Below, one piece after another: positions 9,701 to 18,341 of a stretch of 64,000 nucleotides of DNA. The position numbers were made by a program, and so were the translations under genes. The stretch comes from Symbiodinium natans (taxonomy: Eukaryota > Sar > Dinophyceae > Suessiales > Symbiodiniaceae): NCBI GenBank assembly GCA_905221605.1, contig CAJNDS010002628.1, positions 250,763 to 314,762 of the forward strand, written 5' to 3'. The notes beneath the pieces were generated by a model that saw only the letters and a program-made list of their open reading frames with translations, was not told where the DNA came from and did not search any database. Each line of letters starts with the position of its first letter. The first letter of the stretch is position 1.

Positions 9701-9860
9701 TAGGCCTAAACCCTAAACGGAATGGGCTAGGGTGGTTTTGCCGCCTGAAACGGCGTGGGGTGAGATAATAGTGTTTATCGGGCCGCAGCTGCTCTTCGCA
9801 TGTCGAGAAGCTTTCGAAGCTACTCTGTATCCCAACCTTCAAATGTCACAGCAAACCCAA
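9697..9860. repeat. Interspersed repeat shared with 44325-44517
   Basis: Shared features: GAGTTTAGRCCTAAACCCTA, CCGCCT.AAACGGCGTGGGGTG, a stretch around TTCGCA..TCGA, then CACAGCAAACCC or TACAGCAAACCC. The copies are diverged, so the insertion is old. No coding capacity seen. Confidence 0.6.
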
Positions 9861-9944
9861 ACCCTAACCCCTAAATCCGAAACTCCAAATCCTAAACCCT
9901 AAACCCTAAACCCAAAACCCTAAACCCTAAACCCTAAACCTTAC

Positions 9945-10031
9945 GGTGACTCTGCCAACGCCAGCTCCGACTCGGCGGGTGGCAAGGGCGCTACCGAGGG
10001 TCTTCCGTCTGGGCTTTTGAGACCGACCCGG
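9945..10031 (+). CDS. Exon-like island
   Basis: Frame GDSANASSDSAGGKGATEGL and on to RPTR, 29 codons, Ser/Gly-rich, ending at GGTTTAG repeats. Probably a disordered region. It starts a run of plus-strand islands (9.9-16.3 kb) that may belong to one or a few genes. Confidence 0.4.
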
Positions 10032-10190
10032 TTTAGGGTTTAGGGCTTGAGGGCTTTAGGGCTTGGGGGCTTTGGGGCTTTAGGGTTTAGGGCTTAGGGC
10101 TTTAGGGCTTTAGGGCTTTATTGCATTTCGGCTTTAGGGCTTTAGGGTTTAGGGCCTTAGGGCATTTGGGCTTTAGGGCTTAGGGCTTGA

Positions 10191-10277
10191 GTGGCCATGA
10201 AGCTCAAGTATTCGGCGCCCACAAAAGCATGGGGTGAGCACACTGAAGTTGACCCCAGGAAGTACTCCTCTGGCTGA
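10191..10277 (+). CDS. Exon-like island, possible terminal exon
   Basis: 29 codons ending in TGA: MKLKYSAPTKAWGEHTEVDP then RKYSSG. A GTACTC donor just before the last residues would bypass the stop. Product not recognised. Confidence 0.45.
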   Translation: MAMKLKYSAPTKAWGEHTEVDPRKYSSG

Positions 10278-10440
10278 TCTTAAGTACTAGCCCTCCACCC
10301 CGAACCCCCTAAACCCCCTAAAAGCCCTTAAACCCCTATAAACCCGAAAACCCCTAAACCCCTGAACCCCTAAAACCCCCTAGAAACCCGAAACCCCTAA
10401 ACCCCCGAACCCCTAAACCCCGAAATCCCAAACTGGACAG

Positions 10441-10513
10441 GAAGAGGCGGAAGCCTCGCCAGACGAGGAGCTCAGGGCCCTTCTTGGAGATTTCAAGCTT
10501 GGAAGTATCCGGC
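10441..10513 (+). CDS. Exon-like island with GT donor
   Basis: Acidic helical frame EEAEASPDEELRALLGDFKL then GSIRR, ending at a GTAGGG donor in the following repeat. Function unknown. Confidence 0.5.
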
Positions 10514-10569
10514 GTAGGGTTTAGGGTTTAGGCTTTAGGGTTTAGGGTTTCGGGTTTAGGGTTTAGGGT

Positions 10570-10750
10570 GGGCTCACTCTTGGGGGGGGCTCGGTTTAGA
10601 GTCCAGGGTTCTCGGGCTTGGGGAGCTGGATGGAAATTGGGCGTCTCGGTTGCCTTCAATGCAATCCCTATTCCCTTTTGCCACAGCCAGGGACTGGGAA
10701 TCTTCGGTTGCACTTTGCACCCAAACTCCACGAATGCCCGGAAGAGGCCC
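10570..10750 (-). CDS. Possible minus-strand exon island
   Basis: The minus strand reads through FRAFVEFGCKVQPKIPSPWL and further with good composition. A plus-strand frame is also open. Strand uncertain. Confidence 0.25.
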
Positions 10751-10882
10751 TAAACCCTAAACCCTAAACCCTAAGCCCCACAGGAAGAGGACCCTAAGCC
10801 CTAAGCCATGACCCGAGATCTAAGGCTGGAACCATGGGCGCCCTTGGTATGGTCCCTTGTTCTTCTTTGCAGGGGGGTTAAA

Positions 10883-10971
10883 GGGATCCGAAGTATGGTC
10901 CCTTGTGATATAGTGTAGATAGGGGTTATAAGACAGAGGACCCAAATTAACGGCCCATACTTCGGATCCCC
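10883..10971. mobile_element. TIR element, family K
   Basis: Ends GGGATCCGAAGTATGGTCCC and GGCCCATACTTCGGATCCCC are inverted repeats around a core of about 50 AT-richer bases. Non-coding, single copy in the window. Confidence 0.75.
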
Positions 10972-11064
10972 TACTAGACCCTAGACCCTAGACCTTAGAC
11001 CCTAGACCCTAGACCCTAAACCCAAAACCCTAAACCCTAAACCCTAAACCCTAAACCCTACCCT

Positions 11065-11135
11065 GAAGAGGACTCGGGCCCAGATGCCGACTCTTTCCGC
11101 GGAGACTTGCAGGCTCGGGAGTCCACAGCCGAGGG
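11065..11135 (+). CDS. Exon-like island
   Basis: Acidic frame EEDSGPDADSFRGDLQARES then TAEGL, flanked on both sides by telomere-type arrays. Composition resembles the acidic island at 10441. Confidence 0.45.
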
Positions 11136-11521
11136 CTTAGGGAGGTTTAGGGTTTAGGATTTAGGGTTTAGGGTTTAGGGTTCAGGGTTCAGGGTTCAGG
11201 GTTCAGGGTTGCTGGTGGGTTAGGGGTTTAGGGCCTAGGGGTTTAGGGGTTAGGGGCTTTGGGTTTGGGGTGGTGTAGGGTTTTAGGGTTTAGGGTTTGC
11301 GGTGTAGGGTTTAGGGTTTGGGGTGTAGGTTTCGGGGTTTAGGATTAGCGGTTTAGGGTTCCATGGTTTGGAGTTGAGGGCGTAGGGTGTAGGGTTTGGG
11401 GTGTTGGGTGTGGGGTGTAGGGGTTTAGGCTGGTTTAGGGTTTGGGGGAGCCCTGTACTTCTTGCAAACCTGCAGAAACTTGCTTGAACCCCTAGACAGC
11501 CCTCGTACGCTCCAAAACCCC

Positions 11522-11569
11522 AAGGCGGAGAAGCGCAGATCGCTTAGCAGAGTTCGGCGAGCCCCCAGA
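11522..11569 (+). CDS. Short exon-like island, basic
   Basis: Frame KAEKRRSLSRVRRAPR. A minus-strand frame is open too. Short, so only suggestive. Confidence 0.25.
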
Positions 11570-11766
11570 CCCCAAACCCTAAACCCCAAACCCTAAACCC
11601 CAAACCCTAAACCCCAAACCCCAAACCCTAAACCCCAAACCCTAAACCCCAAACCCTAAAACCCCAAACCCCAAACCCTAAACCCTAAACCCAAAACCCT
11701 AAACCCCAAACCCTAAACCCCAAACCCCAAACCCTAAACCCTAAACCGTCTAAATCCCAAACCCAA

Positions 11767-11871
11767 GAAGTCACAGGAAGCCCGGATGCACGCCCGAGAG
11801 CCCAAACACCCCTTGATTTCGCCATGGCCCCTCCCAAAAATCATCGGCATCCCGAAGCCCAGAACCCGAAA
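11767..11871 (+). CDS. Exon-like island
   Basis: 35-codon frame EVTGSPDARPRAQTPLDFAM and on to QNPK; hydrophilic, Pro-rich, between degenerate CCCAAA and TTTAGGG blocks. Product unknown. Confidence 0.4.
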
Positions 11872-11904
11872 GGGTTTAGGATTTAGAGTTTAGGCTTTAG
11901 GGTT

Positions 11905-12640
11905 TAGGGTAACCATATCCCTTCACTTTAGCTGGCAACAGGTAATGGGCCTTAAGTGCTTGTGGGCTATGCTGCCGTGACAGCGTGGCGCGTAGGATGT
12001 ACTGAATTTGGGAGTTTTTGTGTAAATGCACCACAGTGCCCGAGAATAATTATCATGGGCTGTGCTGTTCAGAGGGTGTGACGTTTAGGTGGCTCTAGCG
12101 AGAGTTCTTGCAAACTTCGGGTCGCGCCCTCATTGGTTCCCAGCCACACACAGTACTAGTACTCCGCAAGTGTCGGGCTGTGCGGGTGATCGGAACTTTT
12201 CCCCGAAAGCCTACACCCGAAGAATCCATTGCCCACAGGGGCATCTTAAAAGCACCGTTGGTGCAGGATCATTTCTGTAGATCATTTTCGCTGCTGTGAG
12301 CAACTGTGCCCAACAGAGTATATCGACAATGAACGCCTGCAACATAAATGCACCTCAACATTGGTCTAGTATTGACTGTGGTGCCCAGAAACCCTCAACC
12401 CCAATCCCAAAAAACGATATAAGGTCCATGTTACCTTGTTCAGATAGTACCATAGATGGGCCCCCTGGGGGTAGCTTCACGCAGGTCAACTCTCATCCTA
12501 CCTCAAGTACCCCGAAAGACCCAGATCTTTGTAGGTCGTCCAAATTGTACCCCTTAGGCTATCTTCGTTAGCCTGCCAAAAACACAAAAAAGCAGGCGGG
12601 TTCTTCAGGGAACGCTTACTCCCATGGGGCCTTCAACCTA
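11905..12640. other. Unique region without telomere repeats
   Basis: About 700 bases of ordinary composition. A 91-codon open frame (12296-12571, Ser/Pro/Asn-rich) is the only candidate coding sequence. It lacks a recognisable domain and I rate it below 0.25. It may be intron or UTR. Confidence 0.4.
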
Positions 12641-12701
12641 AACCCTAAACCCTAAACCCCAAACCCTAAACCCTAAACCCTAAACCCTAAACCCTAGAGT
12701 C

Positions 12702-12779
12702 TGCCAGGGCTGCATCCACGCCACGACCTTTGCAGCTCGACACGACCGCGAGGGGGGGGAGGTGTCATACAGTGACTAG
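12702..12779 (+). CDS. Exon-like island with CxxC, possible terminal exon
   Basis: 26 codons ending in TAG: CQGCIHATTFAARHDREGGE then VSYSD. CxxC and nearby His suggest a metal site, but that is too little to name a domain. A GTGTCA donor before the stop is possible. Confidence 0.4.
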   Translation, partial: CQGCIHATTFAARHDREGGEVSYSD

Positions 12780-13048
12780 GCTTTAGGGCCAAGTTGAGGG
12801 CTTGGGGTTCAGGAGTTTAAGGCTTGGGGTTCAGGCAGGGTTTAGGGTTTAGGGTTTAGGGTTTAGGGTTTCGGGTTTCGGGTTTCGGGTTTCGGGTTTC
12901 GGGTCTCGGGTAGGGTCTAGGAGGGCCTAGTAGGATTTAGGGTTTGGGGCTCAGGCCAACCCCAACTTTCCTCTCCTCCTTCTTTGGGGAGCTGGGGTCC
13001 TGAAGCCCTCAATCCTAACCCGGGAACCCTGGGCCTTGCATTGCTAGC

Positions 13049-13123
13049 AAGGTCCGAAAGCTCCGCTCAGATGGCTTCAAACCCACTGGCGAAATCCAAG
13101 GCTTGGGCGGCGTGGGCTTATAC
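13049..13123 (+). CDS. Exon-like island with AG acceptor
   Basis: After GCTAG the frame reads KVRKLRSDGFKPTGEIQGLG and on to GLYP. Protein-like with mixed charge. Product unknown. Confidence 0.45.
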
Positions 13124-13508
13124 CCTAAGCCCCTAAACCCTAAACCCTAAACCCTAAACCCTAAACCCTAGTGACTTGGGTTACAGTAAGGGATGACCAG
13201 GAACCGGAAACCCGATATGTGGCCAGAGAAGAAGACCCCCCTCCCACCCCCAAGCGTTGGCCTAAAGGCTCCGGGACTGTAGTCGTGTAATTGGGGTTGG
13301 TCTGAACCCTAAATCCTGAAGCCCTGAACCCTAAACCCTGAACACCTGAACCCTAAACCCTGAACCCACATGAGGGTTCAAGTTTTAACTTGGAGCCTTT
13401 AATTAAAGGTTCGTCTGACATCTAGGGTTCCCTTTTGCTCACCTTGCTCTGCGCTGGGTTTGGGGTTTGGGGCTTGGGGTTTGGGGTTTAGGGTTTAGGG
13501 TTTAGGGT

Positions 13509-13610
13509 GCAATCCCGATTTTCCAAGCTCCAGGGACGCGCCTGTTTCGGATCTTGGACGCTGACCGCGACGGGGTGTTGTCGAAGAAGGCCCGGTTGAG
13601 GGATTTGGCT
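13509..13610 (+). CDS. Exon with EF-hand-like calcium-binding loop
   Basis: One frame (34 codons, also open upstream) contains RLFRILDADRDGVLSKKARL. The loop DADRDGVLSKKA (13557-13592) has Asp at positions 1, 3 and 5, Gly at 6 and Leu at 8, as in EF-hands. Position 12 is Ala instead of Glu/Asp, which would weaken calcium binding. The entering helix (RLFRIL) fits. Neighbouring plus-strand islands at 13049 and 14311 may be exons of the same protein. Confidence 0.6.
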
Positions 13611-13619
13611 AAACCCACC

Positions 13620-14300
13620 CTAAACCCTAAACCCTAAACCCTAAACCCGGGTTAAGGGCATAGTGTGGCTTTGGGCTTCGTGTGGCCTTGGGGCTTAGTG
13701 TCGCTTGGGGTGTAATCTGCCCCAACTCAGCACGTTTAGAGGCTTGAGGGCTGAGGGTTTAGGGTTGAGGGTTTAAGGTTAAGGATTCAGGGCTGAGGGT
13801 TTTTCGAATTAGGGTTGATTATTGGGCTCAGGGTTTATTGACATTTGTGTAGGGTCTGGGGGGTTTAGGGCTTTGCTTTCTTGTCCCCACCTGCAAAACT
13901 CATGGTGGGGCCTCACGGGCGCGAGGGTGACCGACCACGCCCGCCTGCGAGGGCGGGGCATATGAGCCTGAAAAGACCTGCGTGTTGGGGGTGCGCGCGG
14001 CGCCGTTTGCTCCTGCTTTGTGGCGTTGGGCTCGTGAGTGGCTCGTGCTCTGAACTCGGGACCCTCTGCCCACCCTCAGCTGGTCTGGCTGTTGCTGCTC
14101 CCATGGCCCCTGAGGCCCTGACACGACAAATGAACCCTCTAGAATCGGAGTCATGTACCACAAATATTCATATGTTAAGCAAGTCCCACAAAAGCATATG
14201 ACTCGTAATCCGGTCCCCCTGGATGAATCCATGATCTAGACATAATCTAAACCCATACCCTAAACCCTCGACCCCAGACCCTAAAGACTAAACCTTAACC
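13620..14300. other. Mixed region, mostly non-coding
   Basis: Degenerate repeats to 13870, then about 330 unique bases with overlapping open frames on both strands (13881-14232) and none favoured. Near 14146-14216 an imperfect inverted repeat (TCGGAGTCATGT...GCATATGACTCGTAATCCGG) suggests another TIR element. Confidence 0.4.
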
Positions 14301-14310
14301 CCAAACCCTG

Positions 14311-14384
14311 CTTCGCCGCTTCAAGGACTTTGCCTTCTTGGATCTGGACTTGGTCACGCCCCAAGAGCTGGACGAGGCCGGCAG
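14311..14384 (+). CDS. Exon-like island
   Basis: Frame LRRFKDFAFLDLDLVTPQEL then DEAG, acidic and helical like an EF-hand protein (FLDLDLVTPQEL has a degenerate loop look). May follow the exon at 13509. Confidence 0.5.
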
Positions 14385-14777
14385 GACTCACCACTAGCTA
14401 CAGTGAAGTTGGGGGGGGCTTGGGGGGGGCCTGCGGGGGGCTTGGAGGGCTTGGGGGGGGGGGGACCTACGAAGTAAGGGGTAGCTGCACAGGCTCAAAG
14501 GCAGAGTTTTTAGGGTTCAGGGGCTAAGCCTTAAGGCAGTTTTTGAGTAGGGGTTTGAGGTGTTTCCAGGCTTTGGCGGGCTTACCTAGGGTTTTGAGAA
14601 ACACTGCGGGGTATGCGCAGGGGTTTTGGAGTGGTAGAACCCCAGGCAGCCTTGTTTCCTTGTTCAGGCAAGTTGGCAAACTCAGGAATCATACTGCGAC
14701 CTGAACTCGAAACCGGGGGCTTTCATGCCGTAGACCCTCCCCCAAAAAAATAAATACCCTAAGAACCCGAAAAGGAG

Positions 14778-14958
14778 CGAATCCCTCAACAGCATGGATC
14801 CTTGCAGTCCCGTGGGAGGCTCTCTCTGCTAGCGCGCGAGATCTGCGCGCTGCGCGCGCTCACACACTCGCGCGCTCGAAGAAAGGCCATCGGCATGCTC
14901 TTGCGCCGGCACCAGATGCTTCCGGACGTCGTGGCGCGCGACCTGGACCCTTGGCCTG
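14778..14958 (+). CDS. Exon-like island, 60 codons, GT donor
   Basis: Open frame with SRGRLSLLAREICALRALTH and RKAIGMLLRRHQMLPDVVAR, strongly helical and Arg/Leu-rich, ending WP before GTGTAG. A CTTGCAG acceptor lies near 14806 and could shorten the exon. Product not recognised. Confidence 0.5.
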
Positions 14959-15152
14959 GTGTAGGGTGTAGGGTGTATAGGGTTTTGGGTTTAGGGTTTA
15001 GGGTACCGCAAACAATTAACACCCTCCCTTAGAGAGTGGCTCAGGAGGGAGTGGGGGGTTTTTGGGAGGCGTTGGGGGGTGGGGGGGGTTTAGGGTTTAG
15101 GGGGCAGGGCAGACTTGCCTCAGATACTGTCAAGGTCAAGCAAAAGCAAAAC

Positions 15153-15246
15153 GAGTTTAGGGTTTAGGGTTTAGGGTTTAGGGTTTAGGGTTTAGGGTTT
15201 AGGGTTTAGGGTTTAGGGTTTAGGGTTTAGGGTTTAGGGTTTAGGG
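15153..15246 (+). repeat. TTTAGGG array
   Basis: About 13 perfect units. It is followed 115 bases later by an array of the opposite orientation (15361-15450), giving a large potential inverted repeat of telomere units. Confidence 0.95.
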
Positions 15247-15360
15247 CTCCTGCGGAGGGGGGGTTTGGGGGTGCAGGAAAGCACCAAACTCTGTAGGAGA
15301 GGTGGGGGTACCTGCTTTACCCCTGAGGCTCAGAGGATTGAGGAATCGACCCCCTTCAAT

Positions 15361-15450
15361 CTAAACCCTAAACCCTAAACCCTAAACCCTAAACCCTAAA
15401 CCCTAAACCCTAAACCCTAAACCCTAAACCCTAAACCCTAAACCCTAAAC
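15361..15450 (-). repeat. CCCTAAA array
   Basis: About 13 perfect units, inverted relative to 15153-15246. Confidence 0.95.
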
Positions 15451-15484
15451 CCCCCACCCCCCCAAAAGCCCCCCCTGAACTAAG

Positions 15485-15590
15485 GAACCTATTGAGTCTG
15501 CTCAGCTTAAACAGCTACTTCTCGGAATCGCTCCCTTGAATCTGATTTTCGAATCCCTACGAAAATGGTGCGTTCCTTGTAGAGTCCAGG
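15485..15590 (+). CDS. Exon-like island
   Basis: After TAAG the frame reads EPIESAQLKQLLLGIAPLNL, then IFESLRKWCVPCR. Amphipathic, with a CxxC end. Product unknown. Confidence 0.45.
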
Positions 15591-15640
15591 GTTTCGGGTT
15601 TAGGGGTTCAGGGTTTGGGGTTTTAGGGGTTGGGGGGTTT

Positions 15641-15730
15641 GGGATGTTTCCCCTTATACTAACAAGAGTACAGTGCCCCCGACTAGAATCCCTATCACGG
15701 ACTGTTGGCAGCATAAGGGGTTAACATCCA
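15641..15730. mobile_element. TIR element, family A, copy 2
   Basis: GGGATGTTTCCCCTTATACT at the left and CATAAGGGGTTAACATCC at the right, with the family core TAGAATCCCTATCACGGACTGTT in between. Confidence 0.75.
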
Positions 15731-16164
15731 AAGTTGGGCGCACGATCAGACTGAACCCCTAACCCCTAAATCTTTCACCCCAAACCCTAAACCCTAAACC
15801 CTAACTTCAAAACCCTAAACCCTAAACCCCTAAACCCCTAAACCCCTGAACCCCTGAACCCTGAACCCTGAACCCCCCCCCCCTCCCCCCGCAAACAAAA
15901 CGAAAAAACAACAGCTAAACATCCTCCAAGCCTAAACCCTTTAACTGAACACACAGCCTCCCCAAGCCTTTGTGCCTTTAGACCCCTCAAGCCCATCGAC
16001 ACGCTTCGAAGCCCAGTCGCCCTAAACCCTAAACCCCAAACCCTAAACCCCAAACCCCAAACCCCAAACCCTAAACCCTAAACCCCAAACCCTAGACCCT
16101 AAACCCTAAACCCCAAACCCTAAACCCCAAACCCTAAACCCTAAACCCCAAACTAGCCCCCCAG

Positions 16165-16253
16165 GCTGGCCACAGCCCTCAGATTCACCTCAAGCGCGTC
16201 GTCGAGTGCATGGTCATTGCGGGCGCACCTCGCCGTGGACTAGAGGGGTCGGA
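16165..16253 (+). CDS. Exon-like island with AG acceptor
   Basis: After CCCAG the frame reads AGHSPQIHLKRVVECMVIAG then APRRGLEGSD. One of the most protein-like islands here. Product not recognised. Confidence 0.55.
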
Positions 16254-16329
16254 TAGGGTTTAGGGTTTAGGGTTTAGGGTTTAGGGTTTGGGGTTTGGGG
16301 TTTAGGGTTTAGGGTTTAGGGTTTAGAGT

Positions 16330-16860
16330 TTGTTAATGGTATTCCCTTATGGTCCCTATATAAATATACTACAAGGAACCCCTCCCCCCAAAAAAAAACC
16401 CTCTTCGAAGTATTCTTCGCAGCTTTGGGTGGGTTTAGGGCTTAGGGTTCAGCCCCCGAGGCCCTTTCCTGGATAGCAAGTTGTAAACTATTGTCGTAGT
16501 TTTCCCCCGTTGCTGAATCAGAAACAATAAGCTCGTTCAGCCTTGCTGAACTCATAATTACCCAGAGTTACAATAGCCGTAGGAGGAGAACGGCATCTTG
16601 GGTCTGGAGCCATGAACGCGAGCGTTAGAGATGTGACCGTACTTTTGATGCATGGAGCTTTCTGTAGGAGAATTCAGTTGACAAGGACCACATTTGAGAT
16701 ACCTGCACCTCATCTCTCTTCTTGCTTTTCATTTGGTGGTTTCCGAGATTCGGGGTACCCGATTGGGGTCCGTACTACAAGGGAAGCCTACTATTTAAGG
16801 GGGGTCTATTTTCGGGGTAAGCGTTTAGGATTTAGGGTTTAGGGTTTAGGGTTTAGGGTT
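16330..16860. other. Unique region upstream of the transporter
   Basis: Holds an AT-rich stretch, a 76-codon open frame from 16612 (weak), and part of a TIR element of family H (TTTCCGAGATTCGGGGTACC, about 16739-16812). Possibly 5' exon/intron sequence of the MFS gene. Confidence 0.35.
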
Positions 16861-16911
16861 TAGGGTTTAGGGTTTAGGGTTCAGCGTCTCACTCAACCGC
16901 TTTTCCCTCAG

Positions 16912-16979
16912 AAATCGGCCCGCTTCTTCCACACTTGGACTCGGCACGCGCAGCGGCTCGGGGCCCCAAGAAGGGAGTC
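16912..16979 (+). CDS. Short exon with polypyrimidine tract, AG and GT sites
   Basis: CCGCTTTTCCCTCAG precedes the frame KSARFFHTWTRHAQRLGAPR, which ends at GTAGCC. Could be a 5' exon of the transporter gene or belong to another gene. Confidence 0.45.
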
Positions 16980-16995
16980 GTAGCCCAAAATTCGA

Positions 16996-17125
16996 GATGG
17001 CTGATATGTGGGGGTTTCCGAAAATGGGGGACCCCCAATATAGATCCCCCAAAGAGCAAGGATCCCCTTTAACAATGTGGATCCCATTACAAGGTACCTC
17101 GAATTTCGGAAACCCCCATGTCATT
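16996..17125. mobile_element. TIR element, family H
   Basis: ATGTGGGGGTTTCCGAAA and TTTCGGAAACCCCCATG are inverted ends. The core contains ACCTCGAATTTCGG. Partial relatives lie near 16739, 19817, 24946 and 47470. The transporter ATG used here (17118) lies inside the right arm, so the true start may be upstream through splicing. Confidence 0.7.
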
Positions 17126-18292
17126 TTTGCTGAGCGTACTTCTGTTAGCATGGCTCGGATGCGCAAGCAACGCGGGCAACGGCTCCAGCACGGAGGTCTG
17201 TGAAAGCGGCGCGAACGTGTTGCTTCAAACTGCTCCAAACCAGCGCTCGGCGAAACACTCGCCAAGAGCTGGCACGAATGCAGGTCTTGCTGCAAGCACT
17301 GCAAACACGTCGACGGCGAGCAAGCAGGTGCTTGTACCACAGGACGAAGAGGTGCATCGACTTTGGCATGCGGTTGGGAAGTTTCTCCTGATCAAGAGAG
17401 CTGACAATGGCAGCGGGCATGCTCAGAGTGTCAAGATACCAGGATGCCCAGTAGTACCCTTATTCCCTTTTTGGGGGGTTTGGGTTCCCTTACCCCTTAA
17501 CCAAAAAAAAGGGCACCCCTTTTTCAGGCTAGGTTACTGGGGCAGCCTAGGATACCTCGCATCCTCGCGAAGATGAGCAAGTGCTGTGTTGTCTTCGTGT
17601 ACATCCTCTTCTCCATGCTGTGCGGCCGCTTCTGCTTGCTTGGTGTTCCAAAGCAGCCCCAGGAGTCTCAACCTCTGCGGGGCTGTCCGAGGAGCTGCTT
17701 GGTCATAGTTGGGGGGTAACATTTTTTTTTTTACATTTTTTAAAGGGTACCTTAAACCCAAGAAGGAACATCAATTACAATTTGTAAGGTAACGTTTTAG
17801 ATTTTTAAGGGTACTTAAACCCAAGAAGGAACATAAATTTAATTTATTCAATACGATCCCAACCATGAGCTAGGCTGGCTGATTTATGTGGGATGTGTGT
17901 ACGCCTGCATCTATGCTACTCGGAGAAGGCCTTTTTGGGTGACATTTTTCTACCTATTTGTTTTTCCCCCTTTTGTGGGGGGTTGAAGAGGATCATATAT
18001 TCAGGAGTACTATTCTGCCTGTTTCCCTTTTTGGGGTTTCTCAGAGGATCATACTAATTCAGGACTACGATTTTCAGAGGGTTCTTTTCTTCAGGGCCAC
18101 TCCGAGGTTAGCACAGACCAGTACGTGCCGAGTTTGCCGCAGATGGAGGCAGATCTCGAAGGTTCGCCGACCTTGATGTGTGGTACGGTTCAGCTGAGCC
18201 TCAGTCGCTGTCATGTGGTACCACTTTATGCACTTTTTAAGGGGATGCTCTATAATCCCCTATGGAATTCTGAAAGTGTACGCCTTTTAATT

Positions 18293-18341
<49 letters not shown>
